Made by a program: the position numbers and the translations under genes. Below are positions 8,447 to 17,294 of a stretch of DNA of 46,366 nucleotides, in pieces. Position 1 is the first letter of the stretch, and every line of letters begins with the position of its first letter. A model generated the notes under the pieces. It did not search any database and was not told the DNA's origin. It worked only from the letters and a program-made list of their open reading frames with translations. Source of the DNA: a virus. Location of the stretch: the IMG/VR virus record IMGVR_UViG_3300030451_002952, positions 12,430 to 58,795 of that record; one strand, given 5' to 3'.

Positions 8447-10738
8447 TTATTCCTCAATAGTAGGTTCTTCGTCTGTAGCAGGTATAGGGGTCTCACCTTC
8501 GGTGATTTTAGTATCTGCTACATACTCTCTGCTTTCACCTTCTATTTTCCTTTGTTCTATTCTACCCGTGACTCTCAACTTCTCTAATTCCATCTCATAC
8601 TGATATTTTCTGTCAAGCATAGCTATATCAAATTCTTTTTCTTGTTTCATTAATTCTAACTTAGTTTGAGCTTGCAGTTGAATTGTTTGTTGCTTTGCTT
8701 GCTCTGCAACCTGAGAAGATTGTTGTTGAATCTGTGCATTCATTTGTTGATTTTGCATTGACTCTTTTTGCTGAGCTTCTCTGTTCTTTTCAATCTTATA
8801 AGCAAGTAATTCTTCAGCTTGCTTTAAATTATCTATATTTTCTATAGCTAATGAATCAGCTATAGTAATTTGATTAGATTGTAAGGCTTGTTCTAACCTT
8901 CTAGCTAACTTTTCTTTTTCAAATTCTGATGGTTTGTCTTGTAAGAAAATACCATACTCATGTAACGTTACATCAGGGCTTACCTTTAAAAACTCTAATG
9001 AGTTACTTCCTATAGCTTTAACATATCCTTCTAGGTTTCCACCCTTAGCTGCATCCTGTATTCTAAGTGATATATTATATGATAATCTTTCTGTTAAAGA
9101 CCTTTCTCCGTCTCCAATATAAGACAAAGCGTTATTAGTGCTTTCATTTGCTAAAGAAGCTACTCCTTTAAGTGTTCTTGGGTCAGGGGTACTTCCATCA
9201 GATATTTCATTGAACCCTAAAATATCTCTAAGTAATTGTATATTTCTATTTATAATATCAAAATATCTAGCAGCCTCATCTCCTAATCCGTTGTTAAGTT
9301 CAGTTATTGGTCTCATTCCTGCTGAATTTCCATCCTCATCAACAGCTCTAAATACTAGATTACCAGTCTGATTGTATAAATCAATAATATCAAGAGGTTT
9401 CATAGCTTTTCCTCCTTTACCTAGAGGAACATTTTCTAAAGCACCTATCTCAATCATAATACCTTTTGGTCTAGCTCGCAACATCACATTTTGTAGTTTG
9501 TACCAAGACAACTGTATTTGGTCTGCTATAGATTTCATTTGCTCTCCTAAAGAGTATGTTACCATTTGGTATATATCTGGTGCTACTAAATGATAGGATA
9601 ATGATGTATCAGATAATCTAGATTTTGCTCTCTTCATGTTAGTTTGTAGACCATAATCAAAGTAGACATCAGTATCTATTACCCACTTACATTGATAAAC
9701 CACCTTATAAGATGTTTTAGAATATTTCTTTTTTTCTGTATTTTTTTTAGGCTTATTAATTCTACCTACAACCTTGTTTCCTTTAGTGTTTATTCTTTCT
9801 TCTAAAACTATATCATTAACTGAGTAGAACTCTAGGTCTAAAACTTTTACTCGTAGCTTATCATTTTGTTTGTTGTAGCTATTTGTCTTTCTTCCAAGCG
9901 GATTTCTTTTATCTGTATGTTCTTTGAATATTTCTTCATACTGCATAGGTGTGATTTGTTCACCTGCCATTTCTTTTAGGTCTGATATAGTCATTTCTAC
10001 TATTTCGCCACAATATTGTATGTCTTTAAAGTTTTTATCAGAAGAATGAGATACTACTATATTTGATGGGTTTACTCTTCTAATCTTTATATTTCCTGCA
10101 CTATCAAAAAATTCTTTATAACCTCCTACTCCATAATCATGAATATCTTCTATGATTTGTTTTCTTAAATCTTCAAAAGAGTTCGTATTCATAATAAGTT
10201 TAATAGCTTGTTCCATTTCAGAAGCCATTTGATGTTTATAAGAATACATCATATGCATTTCTAATTCATCAATATCTTTAGGGTCTCTTTTACCGATTCC
10301 TATAGATTCTGTATTAATACCTTGTTTTTCAAACTCTTCTTTTAAGACTAAATTAGTCGCAGCTTTTTGATAAAACTTATCTTTTTCATCTAAAGCAACA
10401 GCATCTATTGCATCGGCTACAATATTATATGTTGATTTTTTTAATTTTCCTAACGCTATTCTTCTAAACTTAGGAATTATAGGAATTACATTCCAATCTA
10501 TGTTAAACCAACTTTCATCTCCACTTGCAGTTTTGTGTGGGTCTAACATTTTCTTATACTTAGTAATGGGTTGTTTACCAAGCATATATAATTTTATTTC
10601 GTGGTGTCTATCTTTTGCGTTGTAAAAACCATCAGGGTAACTATCTTGAAAGTCTTTCCAAGCAGATTTTACATATTTAGATATCCAGTCTAAGTTCTTT
10701 TTCTTTGTGTCAATTAAATGAGATGGAAATGTTGCCAT
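8447..10738 (-). CDS. Portal protein
   Basis: At 763 aa this has the size of podovirus-type portals, the dodecameric ring through which DNA enters and leaves the capsid. The N-terminal region has SAWKDFQDSY...KLYMLGKQPITKYKKML and a WFNIDWNVIPIIPKFRR segment. Long helical stretches follow in the middle. The last ~130 residues are a Gln-rich coiled coil ending in an acidic tail, like the barrel of long portals. It starts one base after the large terminase stop and precedes scaffold and capsid genes, the canonical head-gene order. Confidence 0.85.
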   Translation of the reverse strand: MATFPSHLIDTKKKNLDWISKYVKSAWKDFQDSYPDGFYNAKDRHHEIKLYMLGKQPITKYKKMLDPHKTASGDESWFNIDWNVIPIIPKFRRIALGKLKKSTYNIVADAIDAVALDEKDKFYQKAATNLVLKEEFEKQGINTESIGIGKRDPKDIDELEMHMMYSYKHQMASEMEQAIKLIMNTNSFEDLRKQIIEDIHDYGVGGYKEFFDSAGNIKIRRVNPSNIVVSHSSDKNFKDIQYCGEIVEMTISDLKEMAGEQITPMQYEEIFKEHTDKRNPLGRKTNSYNKQNDKLRVKVLDLEFYSVNDIVLEERINTKGNKVVGRINKPKKNTEKKKYSKTSYKVVYQCKWVIDTDVYFDYGLQTNMKRAKSRLSDTSLSYHLVAPDIYQMVTYSLGEQMKSIADQIQLSWYKLQNVMLRARPKGIMIEIGALENVPLGKGGKAMKPLDIIDLYNQTGNLVFRAVDEDGNSAGMRPITELNNGLGDEAARYFDIINRNIQLLRDILGFNEISDGSTPDPRTLKGVASLANESTNNALSYIGDGERSLTERLSYNISLRIQDAAKGGNLEGYVKAIGSNSLEFLKVSPDVTLHEYGIFLQDKPSEFEKEKLARRLEQALQSNQITIADSLAIENIDNLKQAEELLAYKIEKNREAQQKESMQNQQMNAQIQQQSSQVAEQAKQQTIQLQAQTKLELMKQEKEFDIAMLDRKYQYEMELEKLRVTGRIEQRKIEGESREYVADTKITEGETPIPATDEEPTIEE

Positions 10739-10739
10739 A

Positions 10740-12749
10740 TTATATTGGGAAAATTTCTTTTATGTCGTACAATTTGTTGTCATCTTGTTTTTTTACTTCA
10801 AATTTTTTCTTGCCTGCTCCAACCAATGTCCAACCCGCTGCCATACAAGCGTCAAACTTTGTAGTATTTTTAATGTCAAATTGTAGTAAATCCTGTAGCA
10901 AGTTTTTATAATGTATCTTTTCACAGTTTTCATATACATACAATTCAAGTTCTTCGACCATCTGCTGATGTGTTTTAGCATTAGCAGATATGCCATATTT
11001 TTTAGATTTAGGGAGTTTCATTAAAAATCTTTCATATCCCCGCATCTCAAAATATTTTATTATGCCTACTTTGTTATCTTCGGGTAGTATTTGACACCCA
11101 AAAAAATGACACATTTTTAACATATCTTCATAGTATATCTCAGCGGTTTGAGGTCTATGAATATATTCACAAACAAATGTCTCTGATAACTCAGAGTTAG
11201 CATCATATTTTGCGTAGACGTAACCAGCTCCATCAGAGCGTCTACTATCTACAGTATAATTGTGGTCAAAAGGGTCAGCTCCTGCAACAAACTTATTTAA
11301 GTTGCGTGGGTACTTCTTTGTACCTCTTTGCTCTACCGCATTCCATCCACTTTTTGGGTCAATACTTTTATGCAATAAAAAATTGCCCTTTTTATCCTCC
11401 ACAAATATCACACTAGAATCCCTCTTTCCTCCCATCCATAGGAATTGACCTCTCTGGAGGTAGTCTTTTTCGGGCAACCAACTAATAGATTCTAGCTGTT
11501 TATTGATTCTAATAGCATCAAATAGACAACTTTCGCCCTCATTCCAGAAGGCTTCTTCGATTGTGAAGGGGTTTTTTCTTATATATGAGGCTAACGCTCT
11601 AGAGTCATCTTGCAGGGATTCCCTTTCATTCAAATAGAATTGCTTTGCTTTCTCCTCATCTGGCTGTCCGTATTTATCATAGTACAATGTTTTGTATGCA
11701 GGAAGAAAATACCTATAAAGACCACTCTTAGTTCTGTTGTTTGCATTCTTTACTGTCTGGTCTGAAGAGTCCCATAGCTTTTTAAATTGTTCTCCACCAG
11801 CGTCTAACTCTTCAACTGTAGTAGTATATAATGCTTTACCTATTATAGCACCATCTAACTGTAAACAAAACTGTACAACTTGATGTCTTTCAAAAACGTC
11901 AACATCTTTTGTTTTACCAGCTTCATCAGCAACGTATCTATGTAGTTTAGTTCCATCATAAGAAAACTCCTCAGAAGATTTAAATGTGATACTACTTTCT
12001 AATTCTTTTCTTGGGTCGTACATATCTTGGTTTCTACCTCTTCTGTTAGGTTTAAAAAATCGCAACTCTGACTTGGGGGTAATCCCTTTCTCTGTGTCGT
12101 ATACAGGAATAAAAAAATCAGGTAACTGTTTAAAAGGCATAATGACACCTTTTGCAAACACATTATTCTTTGCATCTTCTAATGTCTTAGATTGTATTCC
12201 TCCAAGTGCATTTTTTGTTCTGGCTATGTAATCATAAAGAAAAGCGCCTGCCCTGACGGTTTTTCCTTGTCTACGTTTCGTGCATTCTATCATACCTAAA
12301 CAGTCTGGGTCTTGAATACAATATTCTAAAAAGTAAAAAAACTCCATGTCGGGTATTCTGAAATCGGGGTATCCTGTGTCGAGCCTCCAGTGTGTTAAAT
12401 AAAAATAGTGTAAGCCTGTCAAGTATGTAGGTTTACCATTGTTCATAAACCAAAATCCATTAGACCTTCTGTCCCACTCCTGTATTCTAAAGTTTTGTAA
12501 CTCTAAATCAAAGTGTGTAGAATCTTTGGCTTGTGATAGTTTTTCTTTTTTAGACTTATCTAAAAAGTCTATTGGCGGTGTAGGTCTTTCCCAATACTGT
12601 TCTTTTTTCTGGGTGCTTCTTTGAAATACCCCTCGCTCATCAAATGTGGATGTGTGAACGTTATATACCATTCCTTCAGGTGGCACGTTACACTTGACGT
12701 TATTGATTTCGTATACCTCACTCTTTTTGTGTTTCTGGAACATAAGCAA
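10740..12749 (-). CDS. terL: Terminase large subunit (packaging ATPase and nuclease)
   Basis: A 669-aa DNA-packaging motor. A Walker A-like loop TKRRQGKT is at about residues 157-164. A Walker B-like strand RYVADEAGK is at 271-279, with the D-E pair at 275-276. A TTTVEE coupling-type motif is at about 310-314. The C-terminal half looks like an RNase H-type nuclease: FVAGADPFDH near 487-496 (first acidic residue D492), a later ILPEDN, and KFDACMAAG near the end. It overlaps the upstream gene by 32 bases and is followed at once by the portal gene. An alternative start at the internal ATG (residue 3) would change little. Confidence 0.9.
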   Translation of the reverse strand: MLMFQKHKKSEVYEINNVKCNVPPEGMVYNVHTSTFDERGVFQRSTQKKEQYWERPTPPIDFLDKSKKEKLSQAKDSTHFDLELQNFRIQEWDRRSNGFWFMNNGKPTYLTGLHYFYLTHWRLDTGYPDFRIPDMEFFYFLEYCIQDPDCLGMIECTKRRQGKTVRAGAFLYDYIARTKNALGGIQSKTLEDAKNNVFAKGVIMPFKQLPDFFIPVYDTEKGITPKSELRFFKPNRRGRNQDMYDPRKELESSITFKSSEEFSYDGTKLHRYVADEAGKTKDVDVFERHQVVQFCLQLDGAIIGKALYTTTVEELDAGGEQFKKLWDSSDQTVKNANNRTKSGLYRYFLPAYKTLYYDKYGQPDEEKAKQFYLNERESLQDDSRALASYIRKNPFTIEEAFWNEGESCLFDAIRINKQLESISWLPEKDYLQRGQFLWMGGKRDSSVIFVEDKKGNFLLHKSIDPKSGWNAVEQRGTKKYPRNLNKFVAGADPFDHNYTVDSRRSDGAGYVYAKYDANSELSETFVCEYIHRPQTAEIYYEDMLKMCHFFGCQILPEDNKVGIIKYFEMRGYERFLMKLPKSKKYGISANAKTHQQMVEELELYVYENCEKIHYKNLLQDLLQFDIKNTTKFDACMAAGWTLVGAGKKKFEVKKQDDNKLYDIKEIFPI

Positions 12750-13335
12750 CCATCTCAGGGCTTGTCGGAGTTGATTGTATAGATTGTATCAACTTTTTAT
12801 CTTGCCCATATATTTTTTCTTCGTAGGACTCTATCCTTTTAATAATAGCATCGCATTCATTCATGAGCTTGCTCTTGATATCTAGCGCCTGTAATTTTTC
12901 TTTGTCTTGTTTAAAATTTGTAATAGGCTTTAATAGCTCTTGATGATATTGCCATAAAACCTCTTCATTAGATTGCAATATAGCCCATGACTTGTTGTTT
13001 TGATACTTCAGAAAGCTAGTGACCATCTGAGAAATGTCTCTATCATCAAAATTAAATATCCTTTCTAAACGCACACTATCTTTATCTAAATCATATCCAG
13101 CCAATCCTGCACTCTCTTTTTTACGCTCATCTACATCGGCAAACAACTGACGCATCGGAGACTTAATATCATACATATAAATGATATACTTAATCATCTT
13201 CTCTAGGTCTACCCTTCTATGTTTATGTAATCCACCAAACATACTTTTAAAAAGGGGCTTATTGTTTTCTAAGACATCTTCTTCGTTATGTATTGGTACA
13301 CATAAGTTTTTAAAATCACTATCGTTGAATACCAT
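12718..13335 (-). CDS. Helical 205-aa protein, possible terminase small subunit
   Basis: No family is recognised with certainty. The protein is mostly charged helix. It has MFGGLHKHRRVDLEKMIKYI near residues 32-52, a DLDKDSVRLERIF segment near 82-95 and a coiled-coil-like C-terminal half (about 135-190) ending in a Pro/Thr-rich tail. It overlaps the large terminase start by 32 bases, which is where the small, DNA-recognising terminase subunit is usually encoded. No clear helix-turn-helix is visible, so the small-subunit role is an inference from context. Confidence 0.5.
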   Translation of the reverse strand: MVFNDSDFKNLCVPIHNEEDVLENNKPLFKSMFGGLHKHRRVDLEKMIKYIIYMYDIKSPMRQLFADVDERKKESAGLAGYDLDKDSVRLERIFNFDDRDISQMVTSFLKYQNNKSWAILQSNEEVLWQYHQELLKPITNFKQDKEKLQALDIKSKLMNECDAIIKRIESYEEKIYGQDKKLIQSIQSTPTSPEMVAYVPETQKE

Positions 13336-13477
13336 TCTTATCTAAAAAGTTTTTAACCTCGCTGTATAAATTACCATATAACTCAGCTACATCCTCCGTA
13401 TATGACCATTCACAATACTTCTTCATTTCGTATTCTAAATCTATTAATCGTTCTCTGGAGGCTTCTGGTATGTTCAT
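13319..13477 (-). CDS. Small 52-aa protein of unknown function
   Basis: Starts ATG at 13477, overlapping the dNMP kinase stop, and ends TAG at 13319, overlapping the next gene start by 17 bases. The product is charged and probably helical (begins MNIPEASRERLIDLEYEMKK) with two aromatic-rich turns. Tight overlaps on both sides support it as a real, translationally coupled gene. I cannot assign a function. Confidence 0.65.
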   Translation of the reverse strand: MNIPEASRERLIDLEYEMKKYCEWSYTEDVAELYGNLYSEVKNFLDKNGIQR

Positions 13478-14025
13478 AATTTATATTTATTTATTGTTTT
13501 TTCTATTTGTTTAAGTAATTCGTCTATAGTCGAGTTATTCTCAATAACTATATCAAAGTCTTCATATCCATCCATCTCTGTTTCTGAAACGTGAGTGTTC
13601 TCTTCTAGCATGATACTATCAGCGTGTTCGTTTACTACTTTTATTAATAATCCCTTCTTTTTTTTAATAGCTTCCGCTTCGTTCAAAAAACGAACATCAG
13701 GAACTATTATGTCTGCATAATCTAAATCAACAAACAAAGCATTTATCCAAAAGTCCTCTCCTAAATTATTTCTTATAGCATCAGTGCCAAACTTCTGTAG
13801 CATATGTCTGTATGTTTTCATATCACCATACTGAAACTCTTTTGGCAGGTAGTCATTTTTTCTCTCGTCAATAGTATCGTAATCAACACCCGTTGCTATA
13901 CTGACCATAGCCTTTATCTTATCAGCGAAAGAACATATCTTGTAGTTTCCGTTTGACATCAACTGTATCATCTCAGCTACAGTAGATTTACCAGAACGCA
14001 TTTTACCAGATATGCCTATTATCAT
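13474..14025 (-). CDS. Deoxynucleoside monophosphate kinase
   Basis: A 183-aa P-loop kinase with GKMRSGKST at residues 7-15. A substrate-binding region follows, with QKFGTDAIRNNLGEDFWINA near 88-107, and DVRFLNEAEAI near 124-134 (Walker B/base region). This pattern matches phage dNMP kinases of the T4 gene 1 type, which phosphorylate dNMPs to dNDPs for DNA synthesis. It overlaps its upstream neighbour by four bases (ATGA). Phage dNMP kinases normally sit with replication genes, so its place at the head of the late minus-strand operon is slightly unusual. Confidence 0.85.
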   Translation of the reverse strand: MIIGISGKMRSGKSTVAEMIQLMSNGNYKICSFADKIKAMVSIATGVDYDTIDERKNDYLPKEFQYGDMKTYRHMLQKFGTDAIRNNLGEDFWINALFVDLDYADIIVPDVRFLNEAEAIKKKKGLLIKVVNEHADSIMLEENTHVSETEMDGYEDFDIVIENNSTIDELLKQIEKTINKYKL

Positions 14026-14414
14026 TCTACCACAGTTTTAATCTTGTTAATAGTATGAGGAGGATAGAATATAGATTCTTTTTCGTCATTTTTTAAAAAC
14101 CCCTTGTACGTCATCTCAGTAACCTTCATATTAAACTCATGCTCTGTTACTTTCATATTCAACTTATGAGACTGTAAATCATTTGTATATATTGTTATCA
14201 TAAACTTCTTTATAGGCTCTTCAAACAAGCCAACATCATTAAACAAATCAATGTTTGGAACATCTTTAATATGTAGTATCATGTCTTTAGATTTAGTCCT
14301 CTCTACCTTATAGCCCATATCGTATAGCCTATTTAAGTCTTCTCTGTTATCATCCTCTTCGTCAAAGAATGCTTTTACCTCAATATCATCTTTCACACAA
14401 GAAACATATTTCAT
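14022..14414 (-). CDS. Unknown 130-aa protein
   Basis: I chose the ATG at 14414 because it overlaps the upstream stop as ATGA. An ATG 33 bases earlier would give 141 aa. The N-terminus is acidic (FFDEEDDNRED), followed by a beta-rich body. A short internal duplication, LNMKVTEHEF then NMKVTEMTY, lies near residues 85-105. There is no catalytic motif or membrane segment. It is coupled on both sides, to the co-chaperonin-like gene and the dNMP kinase gene. Function unknown. Confidence 0.6.
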   Translation of the reverse strand: MKYVSCVKDDIEVKAFFDEEDDNREDLNRLYDMGYKVERTKSKDMILHIKDVPNIDLFNDVGLFEEPIKKFMITIYTNDLQSHKLNMKVTEHEFNMKVTEMTYKGFLKNDEKESIFYPPHTINKIKTVVE

Positions 14415-15001
14415 ATCTTTCCTAATAAATCTTTTTTCCTTACACAATAATATTCTTTGCCCTCAATCTCGTTTTTAAACTCAAAATCAGGCTGGATATA
14501 TACCACATCCTTATTAGACAACCCCATATCATTATCTGATATATAAGCTATCTGCGCCTTATCAGCCATTACTTTCTTATTAATACCCACTACTAAGTCT
14601 CCCTTCATTCTTACATCAACATTCTTACCACCCACATTAACCGTCTTTCTCTCCTCTACCAATGGATTTACAAGCACCCACTCACATAAAGGAATAATAT
14701 CCCCATTCCTAACCGTGCAGAATATCCTCTCTACATCAACAGAATAATAATCCCCATATAAATGCGAATCATCCACCACGTTGTAATGAAAATAAACCGT
14801 GTCCCCTTCCTTAATAACACCATACCTCTCATCGGTTAAATGTCTAGGCATTGAATATACCTCACCATATATCCTAGCATAATGAGTAGGATTAAACATC
14901 ACGTCTACCTCCAACTTCAACTTACCATACTCCACCTCATTATTATAAGGCTTATCTATCTTAACTATTACAGAATCTCTAAGTGCTTTTAATTTCTCCA
15001 C
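14411..15001 (-). CDS. GroES-like co-chaperonin, apparently with two GroES-type halves
   Basis: I take GTG at 15001 as start (196 aa), giving MEKLKALRDSVIVKID, a GroES-like first strand. An earlier GTG at 15046 would overlap the upstream gene more. The first half has GEVYSMP, then IKEGDTVYFHYNV and a VERIFCTVRNGD end. The second half again has a WVLVNP strand, DLVVGINKK, a KDVVYIQPDFEF strand and EGKEYYCVRKKDLLGKI, closely like the GroES C-terminal strand pair. Phage co-chaperonins such as T4 gp31 replace host GroES to fold capsid protein, which would fit a gene in the head operon. The duplication and the family call rest on motif reading, not on an alignment. Confidence 0.55.
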   Translation of the reverse strand: MEKLKALRDSVIVKIDKPYNNEVEYGKLKLEVDVMFNPTHYARIYGEVYSMPRHLTDERYGVIKEGDTVYFHYNVVDDSHLYGDYYSVDVERIFCTVRNGDIIPLCEWVLVNPLVEERKTVNVGGKNVDVRMKGDLVVGINKKVMADKAQIAYISDNDMGLSNKDVVYIQPDFEFKNEIEGKEYYCVRKKDLLGKI

Positions 15002-15131
15002 GACAAAATCCACAAACCCTTTTATGCAATACTGTCCGCTCACCACACGACCTGCAAACCTTACAGCCTAAAAAGTATATTACAAAAAACCTCATAAGAG
15101 GATTAATAATTGGTTTTATGAACTCACTCAT
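14979..15131 (-). CDS. 50-aa zinc-ribbon-like microprotein
   Basis: Starts ATG at 15131, overlapping the upstream stop by eight bases, and ends TAG at 14979 inside the next gene. It has a short hydrophobic stretch (LMRFFVIYFLG) followed by two Cys pairs, CKVC and CGFC, with an extra Cys (CRSC) between. That looks like a small zinc-binding knuckle, possibly attached to a membrane-associated helix. The tight overlaps support translation. Function unknown. Confidence 0.55.
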   Translation of the reverse strand: MSEFIKPIINPLMRFFVIYFLGCKVCRSCGERTVLHKRVCGFCRGEIKST

Positions 15132-15408
15132 AACTTAATCTTTTAAATGTTACTTCGTCTATCTCTTTAATTTCTTTTAATAATAGACTTTGTCTATTTC
15201 TTACCTTATCTCTTTCCTTATCCGTTGAATCAATCCCCAGCGTACTCTCTAATGCAGCCATCTCGTGTAATCTCTTATCTATTATATCTTTCACTTGCTT
15301 ATTTGTAAAGTATTTCCCATAATTATCCCTGATGTCTTTTTGCGATTCTTTGAACTCTTTACCGCACTTGTCACACTTTTTAACATTTCCGTAGCTATTT
15401 ATCATCAT
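15124..15408 (-). CDS. 94-aa protein with an N-terminal Cys pair; first gene of the leftward operon
   Basis: Begins with a CDKCGKEF half-zinc-finger near residue 12, followed by a charged helical coiled-coil-like region. Two adjacent ATG codons (15408 and 15405) could serve as start. It is the first gene after the divergent control region. I do not recognise a family. Confidence 0.65.
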   Translation of the reverse strand: MMINSYGNVKKCDKCGKEFKESQKDIRDNYGKYFTNKQVKDIIDKRLHEMAALESTLGIDSTDKERDKVRNRQSLLLKEIKEIDEVTFKRLSYE

Positions 15409-15435
15409 AACTTATTGGTTTTGTAATGTTTATAA

Positions 15436-15464
15436 CAAAGTAGAGGATATTTATATATTTCAAA
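15436..15464 (-). promoter_or_regulatory. Candidate leftward (late) promoter
   Basis: Read on the minus strand, TTTG (15464-15461) is followed after 18 bases by TACTTTG (15442-15436). This resembles the Bacteroidota -33 TTTG / -7 TAnnTTTG pattern, with one base missing in the -7 box. It lies 28 bases before the first leftward ATG at 15408. Confidence 0.4.
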
Positions 15465-15983
15465 AAACATCCCCTACAATATATTTAAACCAAACTACAA
15501 GAGTATGTAACCCTTTATTTGCTAAATATAAGAATTATATCTGAATTATTTATAATAATTGGAAATAATTTATTTCTATTTTAAATATTTACTGGGTTAA
15601 TGCGTGATTGGGGTTATGTAGTATAGCAAGCGGGTACGGTATGCAAAAGACAAACGACAAACGTAAAACGGGGGGGCTTTATGTTCTGTAATATGTTTTT
15701 GAAAGTCTAAATAATAGTTTTTAATATGCTTTTTTATATTCTATTTTAATTTATTGCGGTCTGTTTGTATTTTAAACCATAATATTAAAGTCCTGTAAAT
15801 ACTTTTTACTATATAAAAGAAAGATTTTATTTTGTCGGTCAAGTTTTAAAACAAAAACAAAAACTTTTTTTTAATTTTCTGTCTGTTTATGAAGAAAAAT
15901 CAAGCGAAACCATAATTTCTTAAAAAATTTTTTTTCTCTCAAAAACTGCATTTAAATATATTTTAGCTGAGATTTTGCGGAAA

Positions 15984-15999
15984 TGGTCGGCGACGACTA
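15984..15999. promoter_or_regulatory. Operator-like inverted repeat TGGTCG-N4-CGACTA
   Basis: A near-perfect palindrome, TGGTCG GCGA CGACTA, sits 20 bases upstream of the -33 box of the rightward promoter. Closely related palindromes occur at 19203-19218 and 19229-19245, upstream of a promoter with the same geometry. This suggests a shared DNA-binding regulator. Confidence 0.6.
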
Positions 16000-16019
16000 A
16001 AAAAATATTTATCTAATTA

Positions 16020-16051
16020 TTTGTAATTATTGCGAATAGCTTTTAAATATG
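16020..16051 (+). promoter_or_regulatory. Rightward early promoter
   Basis: TTTG (16020-16023), a 20-base spacer and TAAATATG (16044-16051, seven of eight positions of TAnnTTTG) match the Bacteroidota promoter pattern. The spacer shares AATT, TT and AATAG blocks at the same positions as the promoter at 19284-19315. The first gene starts 31 bases downstream. Confidence 0.6.
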
Positions 16052-16082
16052 TATAAATAATTATTAACAAAACGCAAAAACA

Positions 16083-16556
16083 ATGAATTATAAAACGACA
16101 ATAAACTACGGCGGAACGAAAAAAGGTCACAGCCAAATTAAATTAGAATTAAAAGAAACCGATAAAGGGTTTGTTTTTAGTGCAAGCGGGTTATACGATT
16201 ATCAGTATAATAGACATATGAGAATGTGGGATTATTGGCAGGGTGGACAATGTTTGGATAGTATTGCAAAAGAATATCCGACTGATAGAGAATTAGCGGA
16301 AATTGTGAGATTATGGAAGCTATATCATTTAAATGATATGAACGCGGGGACACCGTTACAAAGTTCATATTTAAAAACATTAGGAAAATATCAAGGTTTT
16401 GAGTGGGCATGTGAGGAATTGGAAAAGGTTGGTTTATATAATGATAACGGATATAAATACGGGTCGAAATGGTTATTCAATAAAATTCCTCAAACAGAAT
16501 TAAACAAAATTATTCATATTATAGAGCGAAATAATAGCAAAGCTGACGAGGTTTGA
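16083..16556 (+). CDS. Unknown 157-aa early protein
   Basis: First gene of the rightward operon, so likely expressed early. It is mixed alpha/beta and rich in aromatic residues. Distinctive segments are GGQCLDSIAKEYPTDRELAEI near residues 57-77, WKLYHLNDMNAGTPLQ near 82-97 and YKYGSKWLFNKIP near 128-140. I have the impression of a recurrent phage/plasmid family with these motifs but cannot name a function. There is no signal peptide or membrane segment. The start follows an A-rich leader (CAAAAACAATG) shared with other early genes. Confidence 0.75.
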   Translation: MNYKTTINYGGTKKGHSQIKLELKETDKGFVFSASGLYDYQYNRHMRMWDYWQGGQCLDSIAKEYPTDRELAEIVRLWKLYHLNDMNAGTPLQSSYLKTLGKYQGFEWACEELEKVGLYNDNGYKYGSKWLFNKIPQTELNKIIHIIERNNSKADEV

Positions 16557-16565
16557 ATAACCGAA

Positions 16566-16589
16566 ACTAACCAATTTATATTGGTTAGT
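16566..16589 (+). terminator. Intergenic hairpin after the first early gene
   Basis: ACTAACCAAT (16566-16575) pairs perfectly with ATTGGTTAGT (16580-16589) around loop TTAT. No U-run follows. A second small palindrome (TTGCAATATTGCAA) and the AAACAC..ACAATG leader come next. It may be a processing or attenuation site rather than a full terminator. Confidence 0.5.
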
Positions 16590-16623
16590 CCTTTGCAATA
16601 TTGCAAGATTAAACACAAAAACA

Positions 16624-17292
16624 ATGAACGGAAATTTTAAAACGTTTTTTTCAGCAGGCGGAGTAGATTGCGAAGCCGTTGAAAATGGAGCAAATGTTAT
16701 TGCCTCAGCAAACCGAAATAAGTTTGAAAGCTCGATTGCTATAGCAAAAGAGATAAAAAAGGGCGTTGACTTTGTTATGTCCGATGAGGGGCAAACCGCC
16801 TACAGAGATTTAGGCTTAGCCGTACCGATGAATATAACAGGAACGGAAACACAGAAACGAACAAAAGCAAAAAGATTTGTTCGTGAGCATTTTGATTTAA
16901 GATTTAAAACGTCTTATTTCAATAGGTTACATAAACTTGGCAAAAGGATAACGGAAGACCCGCAAATCTTGAGTAATTACAGGCGAGCAAGAACAAGACA
17001 AAGAAGACAGGGTTTTGATGTTAGCTTATCGGTTGACGATTTCAATAAATTTGTAAATAGTAACAATGAGGAAACGACAAGACCCGATAAAATAGGGCGT
17101 TTAATGATGACTATTAACAACGAAAAGCACTATTTCACTATCGAAAGCGAAAGCGGAAATATTACAATTAAAAAAGGTAGGGAAATGGTTGACGGGTCTA
17201 ACGTTGAGATTTTAAACAATGCTATTGACTTGTTTAAGGCTCATGTGGATGCGGTTACGGAAACGGAAATTCTAGAAGCTATAAACAATTAA
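16624..17292 (+). CDS. Unknown 222-aa early protein
   Basis: No family recognised. The middle is basic and probably helical (ETQKRTKAKRFVREHFDLRF near residues 80-99, NYRRARTRQRRQGFD near 119-133), which could bind nucleic acid. The C-terminal third contains a beta hairpin (KHYFTIESESGNITIKKGRE) and an acidic helix. It is followed after two bases by the amidoligase-like gene, so the two are probably co-expressed and may act together. Codons ending in G or C and CG dinucleotides appear more frequent than in the structural genes. Confidence 0.7.
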   Translation: MNGNFKTFFSAGGVDCEAVENGANVIASANRNKFESSIAIAKEIKKGVDFVMSDEGQTAYRDLGLAVPMNITGTETQKRTKAKRFVREHFDLRFKTSYFNRLHKLGKRITEDPQILSNYRRARTRQRRQGFDVSLSVDDFNKFVNSNNEETTRPDKIGRLMMTINNEKHYFTIESESGNITIKKGREMVDGSNVEILNNAIDLFKAHVDAVTETEILEAINN

Positions 17293-17294
17293 TT

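Larger units (their letters stand above)
15409..16082. other. Divergent intergenic control region, no gene seen
   Basis: 674 bases separate the leftward and rightward operons. I see no convincing open frame on either strand. The region is very AT-rich with several A/T tracts (for example 15925-15943). It also holds a G7 run near 15670-15676 and a CGACAAACG-like repeat near 15646-15662. An operator-like palindrome and a rightward promoter lie at its right end, and a weaker leftward promoter candidate at its left end. An origin of replication or repressor-binding region here is possible but not shown. Confidence 0.6.

Noticed and set aside
15409-16082. A hidden gene in the 674-base divergent region
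   Set aside because: Stops are dense in all six frames and no leader precedes the few short frames.
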